DNA of 45,124 nucleotides from Streptomyces sp. Je 1-79 (GCF_025195125.1 NZ_JAMGSL010000020.1:72649-117772); one strand, 5' to 3'. Shown: positions 33,521 to 42,165, counted from the first letter of the stretch. The notes: a model not told the origin generated them from the letters alone. Program-made: numbers and translations.

Positions 33521-33713
33521 CGTGAGCGGACACGAGCTGTCGTACGTCGCCAACAAGCACTTCTCGATCGTGCTGCTGCACGCTGCGATCGCCGACCTGG
33601 TGCCCGGTTCTCGTGAGCCCTCGCCGTATGTCAGAGGGATACCCGCGCTGTTCTGCCAGCGGCAGAACACCGGCCAGGCCGGGCTCGACGATCACTACAG
33701 TCCAGTCTCATGA
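33521..33713 (+). CDS. Possible small protein
   Basis: A 63-residue frame from a GTG at 33521 (SGHELSYVANKHFSIVLLHAAIADLVPGSREPSP) ending at 33713, overlapping the start of the hydrolase gene by 4 nt. No Shine-Dalgarno site is obvious and GC bias at third positions is weak. The amino-acid content looks protein-like, so it may be a gene or remnant; unsupported by any recognised family. Confidence 0.25.
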
Positions 33714-34438
33714 CGACGATTACGACGCGTACGGTCGAGTATCCGGCCGACGGTTTGACGATGATCGGGCACCTCGCGCTCCCGGCCGGTGTCGACCGCC
33801 GGCCCGCGGTGCTAATCGGACCAGAGGGCATGGGGCTGAGCGACGTCGAGCGCCGCCGGGCCGATGCTCTCGCCGAGCTGGGATACGTAGCGTTGGCCTT
33901 CGACCTCCACGGCGGGCGCTATTTGGGCGACCCCGAGGAGATGCTGGCCCGTTGCCTGCCGCTGCTCTCTGATGCCGACCGGATGCGGGGCATCGGCCAC
34001 GCGGCGCTCGACGTGTTGCGCGCCGAACCGCGGACCGACCCCGACCGGATCGCCGCCATCGGCTACGGCACCGGGGGCGCCATCGGGCTGGAACTCGGGC
34101 GCGACGGCGTCAACCTGCGCGCGATCGGGACAGTCAACGCAACCACCACGGGCCGACCGGGTGAGGCAGCGCGCATTCGCTGCCCGGTGTGGGCCGGGGT
34201 CGGGTCGGAAGACCCGATCATGCCGCCCGCGCAACGGGATGCGTTCACCGCCGAGATGCAGGCCGCAGGCGTCGACTGGCGCCTCACGGTCTACGGCGGC
34301 GCCTTGCACGCCTTCCACCACCCGACGGTCGACCACCCCACGGTCCCCGGCGTCGGCTACCACCCACAGCACGCGCAGCGAGCCTGGCGCGACGTCGTCG
34401 ACCTGCTCGCCGAGTGCCTGCCCGTGACGGAAGACTGA
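33710..34438 (+). CDS. Dienelactone-hydrolase-like protein lacking the nucleophile
   Basis: A 242-residue alpha/beta-hydrolase of the dienelactone hydrolase family, with the N-terminal PAVLIGPEGMGL oxyanion region, the nucleophile elbow GYGTGG at 118-123, Asp168 in GSEDPI and His200 in GALHAFHH. In active family members the elbow is GYCFGG or GHSxGG; here the third residue is Gly120, so neither Cys nor Ser is available. Asp and His are retained. The protein is probably non-catalytic or uses another chemistry, or carries a sequencing error. The ATG at 33710 has a weak Shine-Dalgarno site. Confidence 0.8.
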   Translation: MTTITTRTVEYPADGLTMIGHLALPAGVDRRPAVLIGPEGMGLSDVERRRADALAELGYVALAFDLHGGRYLGDPEEMLARCLPLLSDADRMRGIGHAALDVLRAEPRTDPDRIAAIGYGTGGAIGLELGRDGVNLRAIGTVNATTTGRPGEAARIRCPVWAGVGSEDPIMPPAQRDAFTAEMQAAGVDWRLTVYGGALHAFHHPTVDHPTVPGVGYHPQHAQRAWRDVVDLLAECLPVTED

Positions 34439-34504
34439 GGGCATGACCCAGGTAGGCATGCCGGCGGCCGGGCACTGACAGTCCCCTCCCTCAAGTCCGC
34501 ACAG
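34439..34504. other. Junction between hydrolase gene and integrase remnant
   Basis: A short stretch with no recognisable gene between the hydrolase stop and the first readable part of the integrase remnant. The whole segment 34439-35155 lacks an intact gene. Confidence 0.4.
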
Positions 34505-34935
34505 CAGAACCGCATTCGGGCGGATCGTGCCGCTGGGCGCGGGCGGACGAGAGGGACGCCGACACCGTCAACCGGGAGCTGTCCATCGCGCCCAAGGGGA
34601 TCGGCTGGTGGAGCGCCAGGGCTGGAGCGAAGGCGATCCGACGATCGGCATCGAGCGGCGGCCGGCGCCGACGCTCGACGTGTGCCCGGAGACCGGCCGG
34701 GCCCGGCTCTCCTACCGCCGCGCTGAGGAGATCTTCGAGGTGAAACACCCGGCTGCTGGCCAACCTCCTCGCCTCACCCGACGACATCGAGGACCTGGAC
34801 GGCTGGACGCTTCACCGGCTACGGCACAGTGCCCTGACGCACGACGCGGAGGACGGCACCTCCACCCCAGATGCTGCTGGCCCGCTCCCGCCACGCCTCC
34901 GCCCGATCCGGCCTCCGGCGCCGGCGGACGAGGCT
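34505..34935 (+). pseudogene. Decayed tyrosine recombinase (integrase) gene
   Basis: Fragments of a phage-type integrase are readable in three frames: RDADTVNRELSI (core-binding part), RQGWSEGDPTIGIERRPAP, then CPETGRARLSYRRAEEIF, then GWTLHRLRHSALTHDAED and MLLARSRHAS. The order matches Streptomyces integrases, where LHQLRHSAATH contains the HxxR catalytic box and RHxSPRT the next. At least three frameshifts and a deletion of roughly 100 residues between the second and third fragments make it non-functional. Sequence after 34935 up to 35155 shows no gene. No att sites or tRNA gene are visible. Confidence 0.8.
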
Positions 34936-35155
34936 CCACGGAATGCCAACTCCGGGGCGGCCGGGCCGTGGTGGCCGAGCGTTCCCGCCGAGGCACGAAC
35001 CGACTGGCGCCACAAGGCAGTTGAACGGAACCATCCAGGCCACCTGTACGGCGGTGGCCCGCGCGCCGACCTGGATCGGCGCAGTACGTTCACGGGCGGG
35101 GCGGAGCGCCCGTCCCGTCTGTGCGCCGTCGCGCGCCGGAGAGGGGTTCACCGCA

Positions 35156-35938
35156 GTGATCGTGATCGCACATATCAGCGACCTTCACGTCGACAGTTCT
35201 CCGCGCAGCGCCGAGCGGACCAGAGCCGTGATGGCGTACCTCGAATCGCTCGACGTCGACCTCGACGCGGTGGTGGTGACCGGTGACATGGCCGATCACG
35301 GCCTGGAGTCGGAGTACACGCTGGTACGGGAGTTGCTGCGCACCCGGCACCCGCTGCTGGTCTGCCCGGGCAACCACGACCGCCGTGACGCCTTCCGCGA
35401 CGTGCTCCTGGGCATGACGACACACCGTTCCGGCGCTCCCGTGAACCAGGTGCTGCGCGGCGACGCGTTCACCCTGGCCCTCTGCGACTCGTCGGTGCCG
35501 GGCAAGGACGAGGGGTGGCTGGAGGACGAGACGCTCGCCTGGCTGGAGGGCGTGCTCGACGAGACGCCCGAGGGCATGCCCGTCCTGGTCGGCTTCCACC
35601 ACCCGCCGACCGCACTGCGGATGCCGTTCGTCGACGGCATCCGCCAGTTCGGTGAAGACCGCCTAGCCGAGCTGGCGGAGCGCCGCCCCGGCATCGTCGC
35701 GTTCCTCTGCGGGCACGCGCACACCGCGGCGGCCACCACCTTCGCGGGGCGCCCGCTGCTGGTGGCCCCCGGCGTGATCTCGACCTCGAAGCTGCCCTGG
35801 GAGCCGTACAACCACCCGAACGACCATGTGTACCGGGACGAGATGGCGCCGTCGCTCGCCTTCCACCTCCTGGACCAGGAGGGCCGGATCACGACGCACT
35901 TCCGCAGCGTCCCGGTCGAGGCGCGGGCCTCTTCGTGA
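35156..35938 (+). CDS. Calcineurin-type metallophosphoesterase (CpdA-like)
   Basis: A 260-residue metallophosphoesterase with the complete motif set: DLH in IAHISDLHVDSS near the start, GDMADHG, GNHDRRD, FHHPPTALRMP and GHAHTAAAT. This set is typical of class III cyclic nucleotide phosphodiesterases such as CpdA, which hydrolyse cAMP with two metal ions, but other phosphodiesters are possible. The GTG at 35156 follows GGAGAGGGG about 8 nt upstream; a second GTG two codons later is an alternative. No operon partner is visible: an unrelated gene converges from downstream. Confidence 0.87.
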   Translation: MIVIAHISDLHVDSSPRSAERTRAVMAYLESLDVDLDAVVVTGDMADHGLESEYTLVRELLRTRHPLLVCPGNHDRRDAFRDVLLGMTTHRSGAPVNQVLRGDAFTLALCDSSVPGKDEGWLEDETLAWLEGVLDETPEGMPVLVGFHHPPTALRMPFVDGIRQFGEDRLAELAERRPGIVAFLCGHAHTAAATTFAGRPLLVAPGVISTSKLPWEPYNHPNDHVYRDEMAPSLAFHLLDQEGRITTHFRSVPVEARASS

Positions 35939-35974
35939 GCGACCTGGCGAGGCGCTGACGCCGTCGGCCGAACC

Positions 35975-37420
35975 TCAGTCCAGCCAGATCTCCCGGACCT
36001 GGCGCAGCGGATCGTGCTCCACGCGCGGCTCCGCGTCCCAGATCATCGTCGCGCGCTCGTCGGCCGTGTAGCGCGGCCAGGACTCGCCCGGGTCCTGATC
36101 CCGTACGAAGGCGACCCAGGCGCGGTGCATCGCGTCGGCCAGCGCGCGGGGCGGGGCCTCGCCGGCCACGGCGGTGACCCCCTCGGCCTCCAGGAGGTCG
36201 AAGGCGTACGGCAGGTCCAGACAGTGGAAGGCGGTCCCGTTGACGGGCGACTCCCAGACGAACTCGTAGAGCCAGGTGGGACGTCGACGCGCCGCCCGGG
36301 CGTCCGCGAGGGCCAGGGAGGGTGCGCGGAAGGTGACGTCGGTCAGGGCCTGGCCGAACAGCGCCTCCGGGTCACCGTTCCCGTACGCCGCGGTGAAGGA
36401 GCGCACCCGCTCCTCGGCCAGCCCGAACGCGCCGAGGAGGACCGGCACGGGCGGGCCGTCCGGGCCCGGGCCGGGGAAGGCGTTGAACTCATGGGCCGTG
36501 AAGCCCAGCATGAGCGGGACGTCGGCCCCCGCCTCGCCTGCCGTCAGCGCGTCGAGGACGGGCTCCGGGATCAGCTCGCCGTCGGCGAAGGGCGCCAGAG
36601 AGAGCAGCGGCGGGAGGCCCTCGCGGTCCGCACCCGGCGCGCCCATCCGGTCCTGGAGGTCGAGGAGTTCGTCGTCGCTCAGGTCGCGGAGGGCCGCGGC
36701 GGTGGCGGGTACGCCGGTACGTGCCGTGAACAGGCGAGAGGCGGCGCGGGCGACCTCGGGGCCGTCGGGGCGCATGACGGCCCCGGAGACGGAGAGCGCA
36801 CCGCGGAAGAGGCCCCGGGCGGCGGGGACGGCGAGCAGCGTCTGCACGGCGCCGCCGCCCGCCGACTGGCCGGCGACGGTGACCTTGGCCGGGTCTCCGC
36901 CGAAGCGGGCGATGTTGTCGCGGACCCATTCCAGGGCGGCGATCCAGTCGCGGACTCCTCGGTTGTCGGGGGCGTCGTCGAGGTGCAGGAAGCCCTCGAT
37001 GCCGAGACGGTAGCCGAGGGAGACCAGGACGACGCCGTCCCGGTTGAAGGCCGATCCGTCGTACCAGGGGCTCGCCGCCGACCCCGCCACATACCCGCCG
37101 CCGTGGATCCAGACGAGAACGGGCAGACCGGCGTCGGGGTCGGCCTCGGGCGTGAAGACGTTGAGGTTGAGGACCCCGGCGCCCGGGACGGAGGGCTCGG
37201 GGATCGTGGTGACCTCGGCGAACGGGCGGCGCTGGGCGGTCGGCCCGTAGGCGGTGGCGTCCAGCGGTTCGGTCCACGGCTCCGGCGGGACGGGCGGCGC
37301 GAAGCGGAGGTCGCCGACGGGCGGCTGCGCGTACGGAATGCCGAGGAAGCGCAGGCTCCCGTCGGCCCGGCGCGCGCCGCGGACGGGGCCGCGGGTGGTG
37401 GTGACGGTGGTGACGGTCAT
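35975..37420 (-). CDS. Type B carboxylesterase/lipase
   Basis: A 481-residue serine esterase of the COesterase family. The features in order are FLGIPYAQPPVGDLRF at 25-40, oxyanion HGGGY at 106-110, nucleophile elbow GQSAGG at 184-189 (Ser186), an acidic member (Glu or Asp in the 300s) and a late His in FHCLDLPYAFD near 407. The protein is cytoplasmic (no signal peptide) and cleaves carboxyl esters of unknown identity; bacterial members include p-nitrobenzyl esterases. I choose the ATG at 37420 because the first beta-strand TVTTVTTTRGPVRG begins there; the frame stays open further up but adds no family sequence. Confidence 0.87.
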   Translation of the reverse strand: MTVTTVTTTRGPVRGARRADGSLRFLGIPYAQPPVGDLRFAPPVPPEPWTEPLDATAYGPTAQRRPFAEVTTIPEPSVPGAGVLNLNVFTPEADPDAGLPVLVWIHGGGYVAGSAASPWYDGSAFNRDGVVLVSLGYRLGIEGFLHLDDAPDNRGVRDWIAALEWVRDNIARFGGDPAKVTVAGQSAGGGAVQTLLAVPAARGLFRGALSVSGAVMRPDGPEVARAASRLFTARTGVPATAAALRDLSDDELLDLQDRMGAPGADREGLPPLLSLAPFADGELIPEPVLDALTAGEAGADVPLMLGFTAHEFNAFPGPGPDGPPVPVLLGAFGLAEERVRSFTAAYGNGDPEALFGQALTDVTFRAPSLALADARAARRRPTWLYEFVWESPVNGTAFHCLDLPYAFDLLEAEGVTAVAGEAPPRALADAMHRAWVAFVRDQDPGESWPRYTADERATMIWDAEPRVEHDPLRQVREIWLD

Positions 37421-37560
37421 GGGAGCAGCGTCTGGCCGAAGATCGGCCGCGTCAACGCTTGCGAGCGAAAGTGACACGTGTCACTTACGCGTGTCACCGA
37501 GCGCGATGCCTGGATTCGGGCCCGCCTGGGTACAACGTGCCTCGACGAGGAGGGGGCGGG

Positions 37561-37929
37561 GTGGCGGGGTTGCACGCGGAGACGGTGGTCGGGCTCCTGA
37601 TCGTTGCCGGCGGAGCGGGTCTCATGGTGCTGGGCGCCGTCCGCAAGGGCCGAGCGGTCCGGCCGTTGCGCCCCGCACGGGCTTGGGCCGCCGCGCAGCG
37701 GAACCAGTGGCGGGTGCTGCGACGTGCGGCGGGCATGGCGATCGCGTCGGCGCGCGAGGCGGCGGGGGCGGGAGAACCGGCGATCGTCACGGTCGAGGAC
37801 GTCCTGCGCCTGGCCGACGAACGCTTCGCCCACCCGGACGTGGCCCCTCACCTCGCGGCGGCCGCCCTGCGGCACGAGTACGAACGCGGGGCGTGCGCCA
37901 GGGACTGCGTGACGGACGCCTACGGCTGA
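37561..37929 (+). CDS. Small membrane-anchored protein
   Basis: A 122-residue protein with one N-terminal transmembrane helix TVVGLLIVAGGAGLMVLGAV (about 8-27) and a basic, helical cytoplasmic part (VRKGRAVRPLRPARAWAAAQRNQWRVLRRAAG) followed by an acidic helix (TVEDVLRLADERF) and a Cys-containing tail (ERGACARDCVTDAYG). The GTG start follows GAGGAGGGGG about 5 nt upstream. I recognise no family. It lies alone between the esterase gene and a tandem repeat. Confidence 0.6.
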   Translation: MAGLHAETVVGLLIVAGGAGLMVLGAVRKGRAVRPLRPARAWAAAQRNQWRVLRRAAGMAIASAREAAGAGEPAIVTVEDVLRLADERFAHPDVAPHLAAAALRHEYERGACARDCVTDAYG

Positions 37930-37997
37930 CGGCCCGGCCGGTTGACGAACCCGGCCGGCTGACGGGCCCGTACAGCTGGCGGTTCCGCATTATTGGC

Positions 37998-38065
37998 GCC
38001 CCCGTACGGCCGGTGGCCCCGTACGGCTGGTGGCCCCGTACGGCTGGTGGCCCCGTACGGCTGGT
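37998..38065. repeat. Four tandem 17-bp repeats
   Basis: Four units of GGCCCCGTACGGCTGGT (37998-38014, 38015-38031, 38032-38048, 38049-38065); the last three are identical and the first has two changes. Each contains the palindrome CCGTACGG. The period is not a multiple of three and no gene covers it. A weaker related copy precedes it near 37963. The surrounding 37930-38222 stretch has no gene. Confidence 0.85.
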
Positions 38066-38222
38066 GGACGCGTCCAGCTGCCCCGCACCCTGGCGCGGGC
38101 CCCGGCCGGCCGCTCACCGGCACTCACCCCGGGCCATCCGGACAGACCTGCCCGGGCCGGCCGACCCGCACCGACCGACCCCGGCCGACTGGCCTCGCCC
38201 CCCTGGCTGGGCCATTGGTGCC

Positions 38223-38606
38223 CTAGCCCGGGAAGGGAGTCGCCTGGTGGTAGTACATGCGCCAGGTGCCGTCGGCGTGGCGGCGCCAGAGGGAGCTGCG
38301 GTGGGCGTGGAGGCCGTCGATGTGCGTGTCGTAGGTCAGGTGGACCAGGCCAGGCGCCAGGACCGTGCCGGTCATCTCCGAGGGCTCGTATCGCGGCCCG
38401 TCCTGCGATCCGCCGGCCATCGCGGGCAGCGCGGCGAGCATCTCCTCGTACGTCCAGCGGCGACCGGACGCGCCGATCTCCACGAAGTCGGGGTCGAGGA
38501 GTGCCCCGGCGAGCGCGCGCGAGGTGCGCACCTCGGGCTCCAGCAGGCGCAGCTCGGCGGCCATCGCCTCGCCCACCTCACCGGCCCCGGCGGCCTCCGC
38601 GTTCAC
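38223..38606 (-). CDS. SnoaL-like/NTF2-fold protein
   Basis: A 127-residue protein of the NTF2/SnoaL-like (DUF4440) type: VGEAMAAELRLLEPEVRTSR, LLDPDFVEIGASGRRWTYEEML and WRRHADGTWRMYYHQATPF are characteristic. Many members are small-molecule hydrolases or isomerases, others have no known activity. The GTG start overlaps the preceding GNAT gene stop by 4 nt (GTGA), so translation is coupled. The last residues end at a TAG close to a GC-rich stretch. Confidence 0.8.
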   Translation of the reverse strand: MNAEAAGAGEVGEAMAAELRLLEPEVRTSRALAGALLDPDFVEIGASGRRWTYEEMLAALPAMAGGSQDGPRYEPSEMTGTVLAPGLVHLTYDTHIDGLHAHRSSLWRRHADGTWRMYYHQATPFPG

Positions 38607-39133
38607 AGGGCGATCCAGTAGCGACGCTTGCGGCCGATCTCCGTGTCGCGTGTGTCCTCCAGGACCCCGCCGTTGCGCTCGATCGTGCGGGCGGAGGCCA
38701 CGTTGCCCTCGTCGCAGGTCACCAGGACCCGGTCCATGCCGAGGGCGCGGGCCTCGGGAAGTACGGCGCCCAGGGCCCAGGTGGCGAGGCCTCGGCGGCG
38801 GGCGGACGGCCGGATGCTGTAGCCGATGTGCCCGCCGGCGCGCAGCAGGAAGTCGTTGAGTTCGTGGCGGAGATCGATCGCGCCGACGTACGCCCCGTCC
38901 TCGACGACCCACCAGTGTGTGGCGTGCACCCAGCCCGGCGCCAACGGCCTTGTCCGGTCAGCCTGTTCGCGCAGCCGCCCGACCCAGGACGCGAAGACCT
39001 CGGGCATCGAGAAGGCCTCGACCTCCGCCAGCCTCATCCCCGCCCCGTCCTGTCGCGCGCCGGGACTCCACTCGGCGTGCGCTTCCAGCCAGGAGCGGTG
39101 GAGGCTGGTCGTGGGGGCGATCAGTTCGGGCAT
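38603..39133 (-). CDS. GNAT-family N-acetyltransferase
   Basis: A 176-residue GNAT protein with the acetyl-CoA-binding motif A in IGYSIRPSARRRGLATWALG (R-x-x-G-x-A form), the preceding strand GAYVGAIDLRHELNDF and motif B region VTCDEGNVASARTIERNGG. It probably acetylates a small molecule or protein amine. It is the first gene of a two-gene unit with the SnoaL-like gene. The start ATG at 39133 is supported by position; no strong Shine-Dalgarno site is visible. Confidence 0.88.
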   Translation of the reverse strand: MPELIAPTTSLHRSWLEAHAEWSPGARQDGAGMRLAEVEAFSMPEVFASWVGRLREQADRTRPLAPGWVHATHWWVVEDGAYVGAIDLRHELNDFLLRAGGHIGYSIRPSARRRGLATWALGAVLPEARALGMDRVLVTCDEGNVASARTIERNGGVLEDTRDTEIGRKRRYWIAL

Positions 39134-39199
39134 GCGGGCGACGATAACAGGCCATAGGCCCTGTTGATCAGGGCTTTCCGTGCCGTACGGGACAGGGGG

Positions 39200-39715
39200 C
39201 TACTCGCCCGTGACACCGTCGATGCGCTCGCGCAAGAGGTCCGCGTGGCCGTTGTGACGGGCGTACTCCTCGATCATGTGGGCGATGACGTAGCGCAGGG
39301 AGTACTCCTCCTCCCCCAGGTGGCCCCGGTCGTCCAGCGAGTCCGCCGCGTCCACGACGGCGCGCGCCCGTGCGCACTCCTCGCGCCACACGGCGAACGC
39401 CTCGTCGACACCGGCCTCGTCGAGGTCGTCGACATCGAAGTCGGCCCAGTCCGTGGAGCCGGCCGGCGTCCACGGACTGCGGCTCCGCTCACCGTTGATC
39501 ACATTGCGGAACCAGCCGCGCTCGACCTCGGCCGCGTGCCGCACGAGGCCCACGAGCGAGAGCCCGGACGGCGCGATCGCCCGCTCCTTGAGCTGCTCCG
39601 TGGTCAGCCCCGCGCACTTCATCGCCAGGGTGTCGCGCTGGAACTGGAGCATCGAGGTGAGGGTGGTGCGCTCGTCGGCGGTACGAGGTGGCTGCAGGCG
39701 GTGATCTTCACTCAT
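39200..39715 (-). CDS. DinB-family (DUF664) protein
   Basis: A 171-residue four-helix-bundle protein of the DinB/YfiT type. Family features are SMLQFQRDTLAMKCAGL near the start, LVRHAAEVERGWFRNVI (His in the metal-binding set) and YVIAHMIEEYARHNGHADLLRERIDG at the end, with the His-x3-His metal ligands. Such proteins include mycothiol- or bacillithiol-dependent transferases; the thiol partner here would be mycothiol in an actinobacterium. It is monocistronic. Confidence 0.88.
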   Translation of the reverse strand: MSEDHRLQPPRTADERTTLTSMLQFQRDTLAMKCAGLTTEQLKERAIAPSGLSLVGLVRHAAEVERGWFRNVINGERSRSPWTPAGSTDWADFDVDDLDEAGVDEAFAVWREECARARAVVDAADSLDDRGHLGEEEYSLRYVIAHMIEEYARHNGHADLLRERIDGVTGE

Positions 39716-39775
39716 GGGGGCATCGTGACAGCGGCCACCAGCCCCGGGCCCGGCATTTTCCCGCGGGCTCGACGT

Positions 39776-39843
39776 CGCGGGTCAGCCGCCGTGCTGCTGC
39801 CGTCAGCAGACGCCGCGGGTCAGCCGCCGCGCTGCTGCCGTCA
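39776..39843. repeat. Duplicated 30-bp segment
   Basis: Two copies of a segment starting CGCGGGTCAGCCGCC lie at 39776-39806 and 39814-39843, with one base difference over about 30 bp and a period of 38 nt. The second copy overlaps the stop codon of the cupin gene. The region between this and the DinB gene start has no gene. Confidence 0.75.
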
Positions 39844-40212
39844 ACCGCCCTGGGGTACGGCGTACTGACGGAAGCCGGACCAGTCCACGACCACGCAGGG
39901 CTCGTCACCGAGGACCCAGGCGTCGTGGCCCGGCTCGACGGCCATGAAGTCGCCGGGCCCCAACTCGGCCGACTCACCGTCGTTCATGACGACCTTCATC
40001 CGGCCACTGACGACGTATCCGACGTGTGCGGCCTCGCAACTCTCCGTTCCGGCGAGGGGCTTGATGTGCTTGGACCACTGCCAGCCCGGCTCGAACACGG
40101 CACGACCGACCGGACCGCTTTCCGCGTTGATCAGGTCCAGTCTGCCCTTGGCGTCCTCGAAAGGACGAGTCTCATCTGCGGAGTCGAAGCTCCGGGACAC
40201 GATTCCGGTCAT
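39841..40212 (-). CDS. Cupin-domain protein
   Basis: A 123-residue small cupin. The domain core is HVGYVVSGRMKVVM (cupin motif 1), then LGPGDFMAVEPGHDAWVLGDEPCVVVDWSG (motif 2 with PGHD). Metal ligands are partly present: a His precedes GYVVSG and a His follows the PG, so metal binding is possible but not certain. I take the ATG at 40212, with GGAGG about 9 nt upstream; the frame is open to 40326. The stop lies in a tandem duplication. Function unknown. Confidence 0.8.
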   Translation of the reverse strand: MTGIVSRSFDSADETRPFEDAKGRLDLINAESGPVGRAVFEPGWQWSKHIKPLAGTESCEAAHVGYVVSGRMKVVMNDGESAELGPGDFMAVEPGHDAWVLGDEPCVVVDWSGFRQYAVPQGG

Positions 40213-40525
40213 GTTCGTCCGCCTCCAGGCGGTGGGACGCGCCAGCCCCCGAGTCCACTTCCAGGTTACGCCGGAGGGCCCTGCCGGACCTCTCCCCGAT
40301 TTCCCGTTGCCCGCCCGGATGATCACGGGTTAGCGTGACGGTATGACTGCCGGGTTGGCCGATGGCCGCGAGCGAGTGAGGTACCCGGCCTTGGCGTGAC
40401 CGCCGCCGGGTGGGCGCGAGGCCCGCCTCGGTCGTCTTCCGCGCGCGCGTGCGCACCGTTGCGTACGTACGCGCTCGAAAGAACAAGCAGGAAGACACCG
40501 ACGCAGCCTTTCGAGAGGACCCACT

Positions 40526-40909
40526 GTGGCCATCGAGCTCAACCACACCGTTGTTTACGCCCGTGACAGGCGGGCCTCCGCCGAGTTCCTCGCCGAGGTG
40601 CTCGGCCTGGAGGTCGGCGCGCCCTTCGGGCCGTTCCTGCCGGTCGAGACCGGCAACGGCGTCACCCTCGACTATTACGAGTCGCCCGACGCCTCCTTCA
40701 CCCCTCAGCACTACGCGTTCCTCGTGCCCGACGAGGAGTTCGACACGATGATCGGCCGTCTGGAGCAGATGGGGGTCACGTACTACGCGGATCCGAGTCA
40801 CACCGAGCCGGGGCAGATCAACCGCCTGTTCGGCGGCCGGGGCGCGTACTTCGACGACGCGGACGGTCACAACATGGAGATCATCACCCGCCCCTACAGC
40901 CGCGGCTGA
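40526..40909 (+). CDS. VOC-superfamily (glyoxalase-fold) protein
   Basis: A 127-residue vicinal-oxygen-chelate protein with paired beta-alpha-beta-beta-beta units: the first starts IELNHTVVYARDRRASAEFL (His6 metal ligand) and the second ends FDDADGHNMEIITRPY (Glu ligand). Such proteins include dioxygenases, glyoxalases and antibiotic-resistance enzymes; the reaction is not known. GTG start at 40526 follows GAGAGGAC about 7 nt upstream. Confidence 0.87.
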   Translation: MAIELNHTVVYARDRRASAEFLAEVLGLEVGAPFGPFLPVETGNGVTLDYYESPDASFTPQHYAFLVPDEEFDTMIGRLEQMGVTYYADPSHTEPGQINRLFGGRGAYFDDADGHNMEIITRPYSRG

Positions 40910-41142
40910 CCAGCGACGAGGCGTGGCGCACATCGATGCGGGCGGGGTGCGTGGATCTTTCAGGGATTGTTCATTCGGTGATCACTTCTTTGGTGGTTCC
41001 ACGCACATCCGCCGCCTCATTTCTGTGTGGATCCCTTACCGGACAGACCTACACATAAAGGCCAGATAAGCGCACAATGAAACCGCGGCACCACGCCGCA
41101 AGCGCGGTCAGACGTGCAAGACGCCAGAAGGAGGCGAGTCGT
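40910..41142. other. AT-richer intergenic region before the SPW gene
   Basis: About 230 nt of distinctly lower GC than the rest (for example TTGTTCATTCGGTGATCACT near 40968 and ACACATAAAGGCCAGATAAG near 41051). It probably holds the promoter of the SPW-repeat gene, but I cannot assign -35 and -10 boxes with confidence. Confidence 0.4.
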
Positions 41143-41586
41143 ATGTCTGACGTCTCTCACCGTCCTGGTGATATCAGGGAACACCCTGACGCGACGGAAA
41201 TGCGGGAGCGTTACTCCCAGATACTCCAGACCCGAGGTGTCACAGCGGTCGAGGAACTGGTCATCCTGGCCGGCATCTGGGCCGCGATCTCCGCCTACAC
41301 GGTTCACTTCGCGGGCCTCCACCCGGACCTCGCCCTCAGCAACCTGATCGTCGGTATCGCCATCGCGGCTCTCGGAGTCTGTATGTCGATGGCTCCGGAA
41401 CGGGCGCAGGACCTGAACTTCGTCGCTCTGGTCGGCGGAGTGTGGCTGATCATCTCCCCTTGGGTGGTCGCCCGGAACGCCGAAACTGGCGCGATCCTGA
41501 GCAACGTCATCACCGGTGCGTGCGTCTGCCTCTTCGCTCTCACGGCGGGTGGGCTGCTCATGAGCAAGACCAGAAAAACGGGATGA
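41143..41586 (+). CDS. SPW-repeat membrane protein
   Basis: A 147-residue protein with four predicted transmembrane helices in two repeats, the second carrying the signature LNFVALVGGVWLIISPWVV. The polar N-terminus (HRPGDIREHPDATEMRERYSQI) faces the cytoplasm. Members of this family have no known activity. The start ATG at 41143 follows AAGGAGG at 41128-41134. A strong intrinsic terminator follows. Confidence 0.87.
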   Translation: MSDVSHRPGDIREHPDATEMRERYSQILQTRGVTAVEELVILAGIWAAISAYTVHFAGLHPDLALSNLIVGIAIAALGVCMSMAPERAQDLNFVALVGGVWLIISPWVVARNAETGAILSNVITGACVCLFALTAGGLLMSKTRKTG

Positions 41587-41606
41587 ACCTCTGATCCTGC
41601 CCAAGA

Positions 41607-41640
41607 ACGGCGCCGCAACCCCTACGGGATGCGGCGCCGT
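41607..41640 (+). terminator. Hairpin terminator after the SPW gene
   Basis: Perfect 11-bp arms ACGGCGCCGCA (41607-41617) and TGCGGCGCCGT (41630-41640) with a 12-nt loop, 20 nt after the stop codon. Confidence 0.8.
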
Positions 41641-41796
41641 CGCCGCGCCACAGCCGCAAATGCAGACACAACTACCCCCAACGCCCCTTCCCAGGTAACG
41701 AATTGACCCGCCGCGTTTCAGCCACATAAGTTCTGCGTAAGCTTGCTCCACAGGGACAGGCTCCCGCTCGCATTTCCCAGTCCTTGGGGGGACTAA

Positions 41797-42153
41797 GTGA
41801 ACTGGTACCTCGACGTTCTCAAGAAGTACGCCGTATTCACCGGCCGTGCGCGCCGCCAGGAATACTGGATGTTCTTCCTGTTCAACTTCATCGCGCTGGT
41901 CGTCGTGGCCGTCATCGACATGGCCATCGGCACCTACCCGCTCCTCTACGCGATCTACGCCCTGGCCGTGTTCCTGCCCAGCCTCGGCGTGGCCGTCCGC
42001 CGCCTGCACGACACCGGCCGCTCGGGCTGGTGGCTGCTCATCGGCCTGGTCCCGCTGGTTGGCGGCATCATCCTTCTCGTGTTCCTCGCCAGCGAGGGCA
42101 ACCAGACGGACAACTCGTACGGCGCGAACCCGAAGCTCGCGGCCGCGTACTGA
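41797..42153 (+). CDS. DUF805 membrane protein
   Basis: A 118-residue protein with four transmembrane helices. Family signatures are the N-terminal YAVFTGRARRQEYWMFFLFN and LPSLGVAVRRLHDTGRSGWW loop. DUF805 proteins are of unknown function in the inner membrane. The GTG at 41797 follows GGGGGGA about 4 nt upstream. It is monocistronic with a strong terminator and a promoter region upstream. Confidence 0.9.
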   Translation: MNWYLDVLKKYAVFTGRARRQEYWMFFLFNFIALVVVAVIDMAIGTYPLLYAIYALAVFLPSLGVAVRRLHDTGRSGWWLLIGLVPLVGGIILLVFLASEGNQTDNSYGANPKLAAAY

Positions 42154-42165
42154 GCTCCACAGTGA

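Noticed and set aside
37998..38065. CRISPR array
   Set aside because: Units are 17 bp and contiguous with no unique spacers, and no cas genes are nearby.
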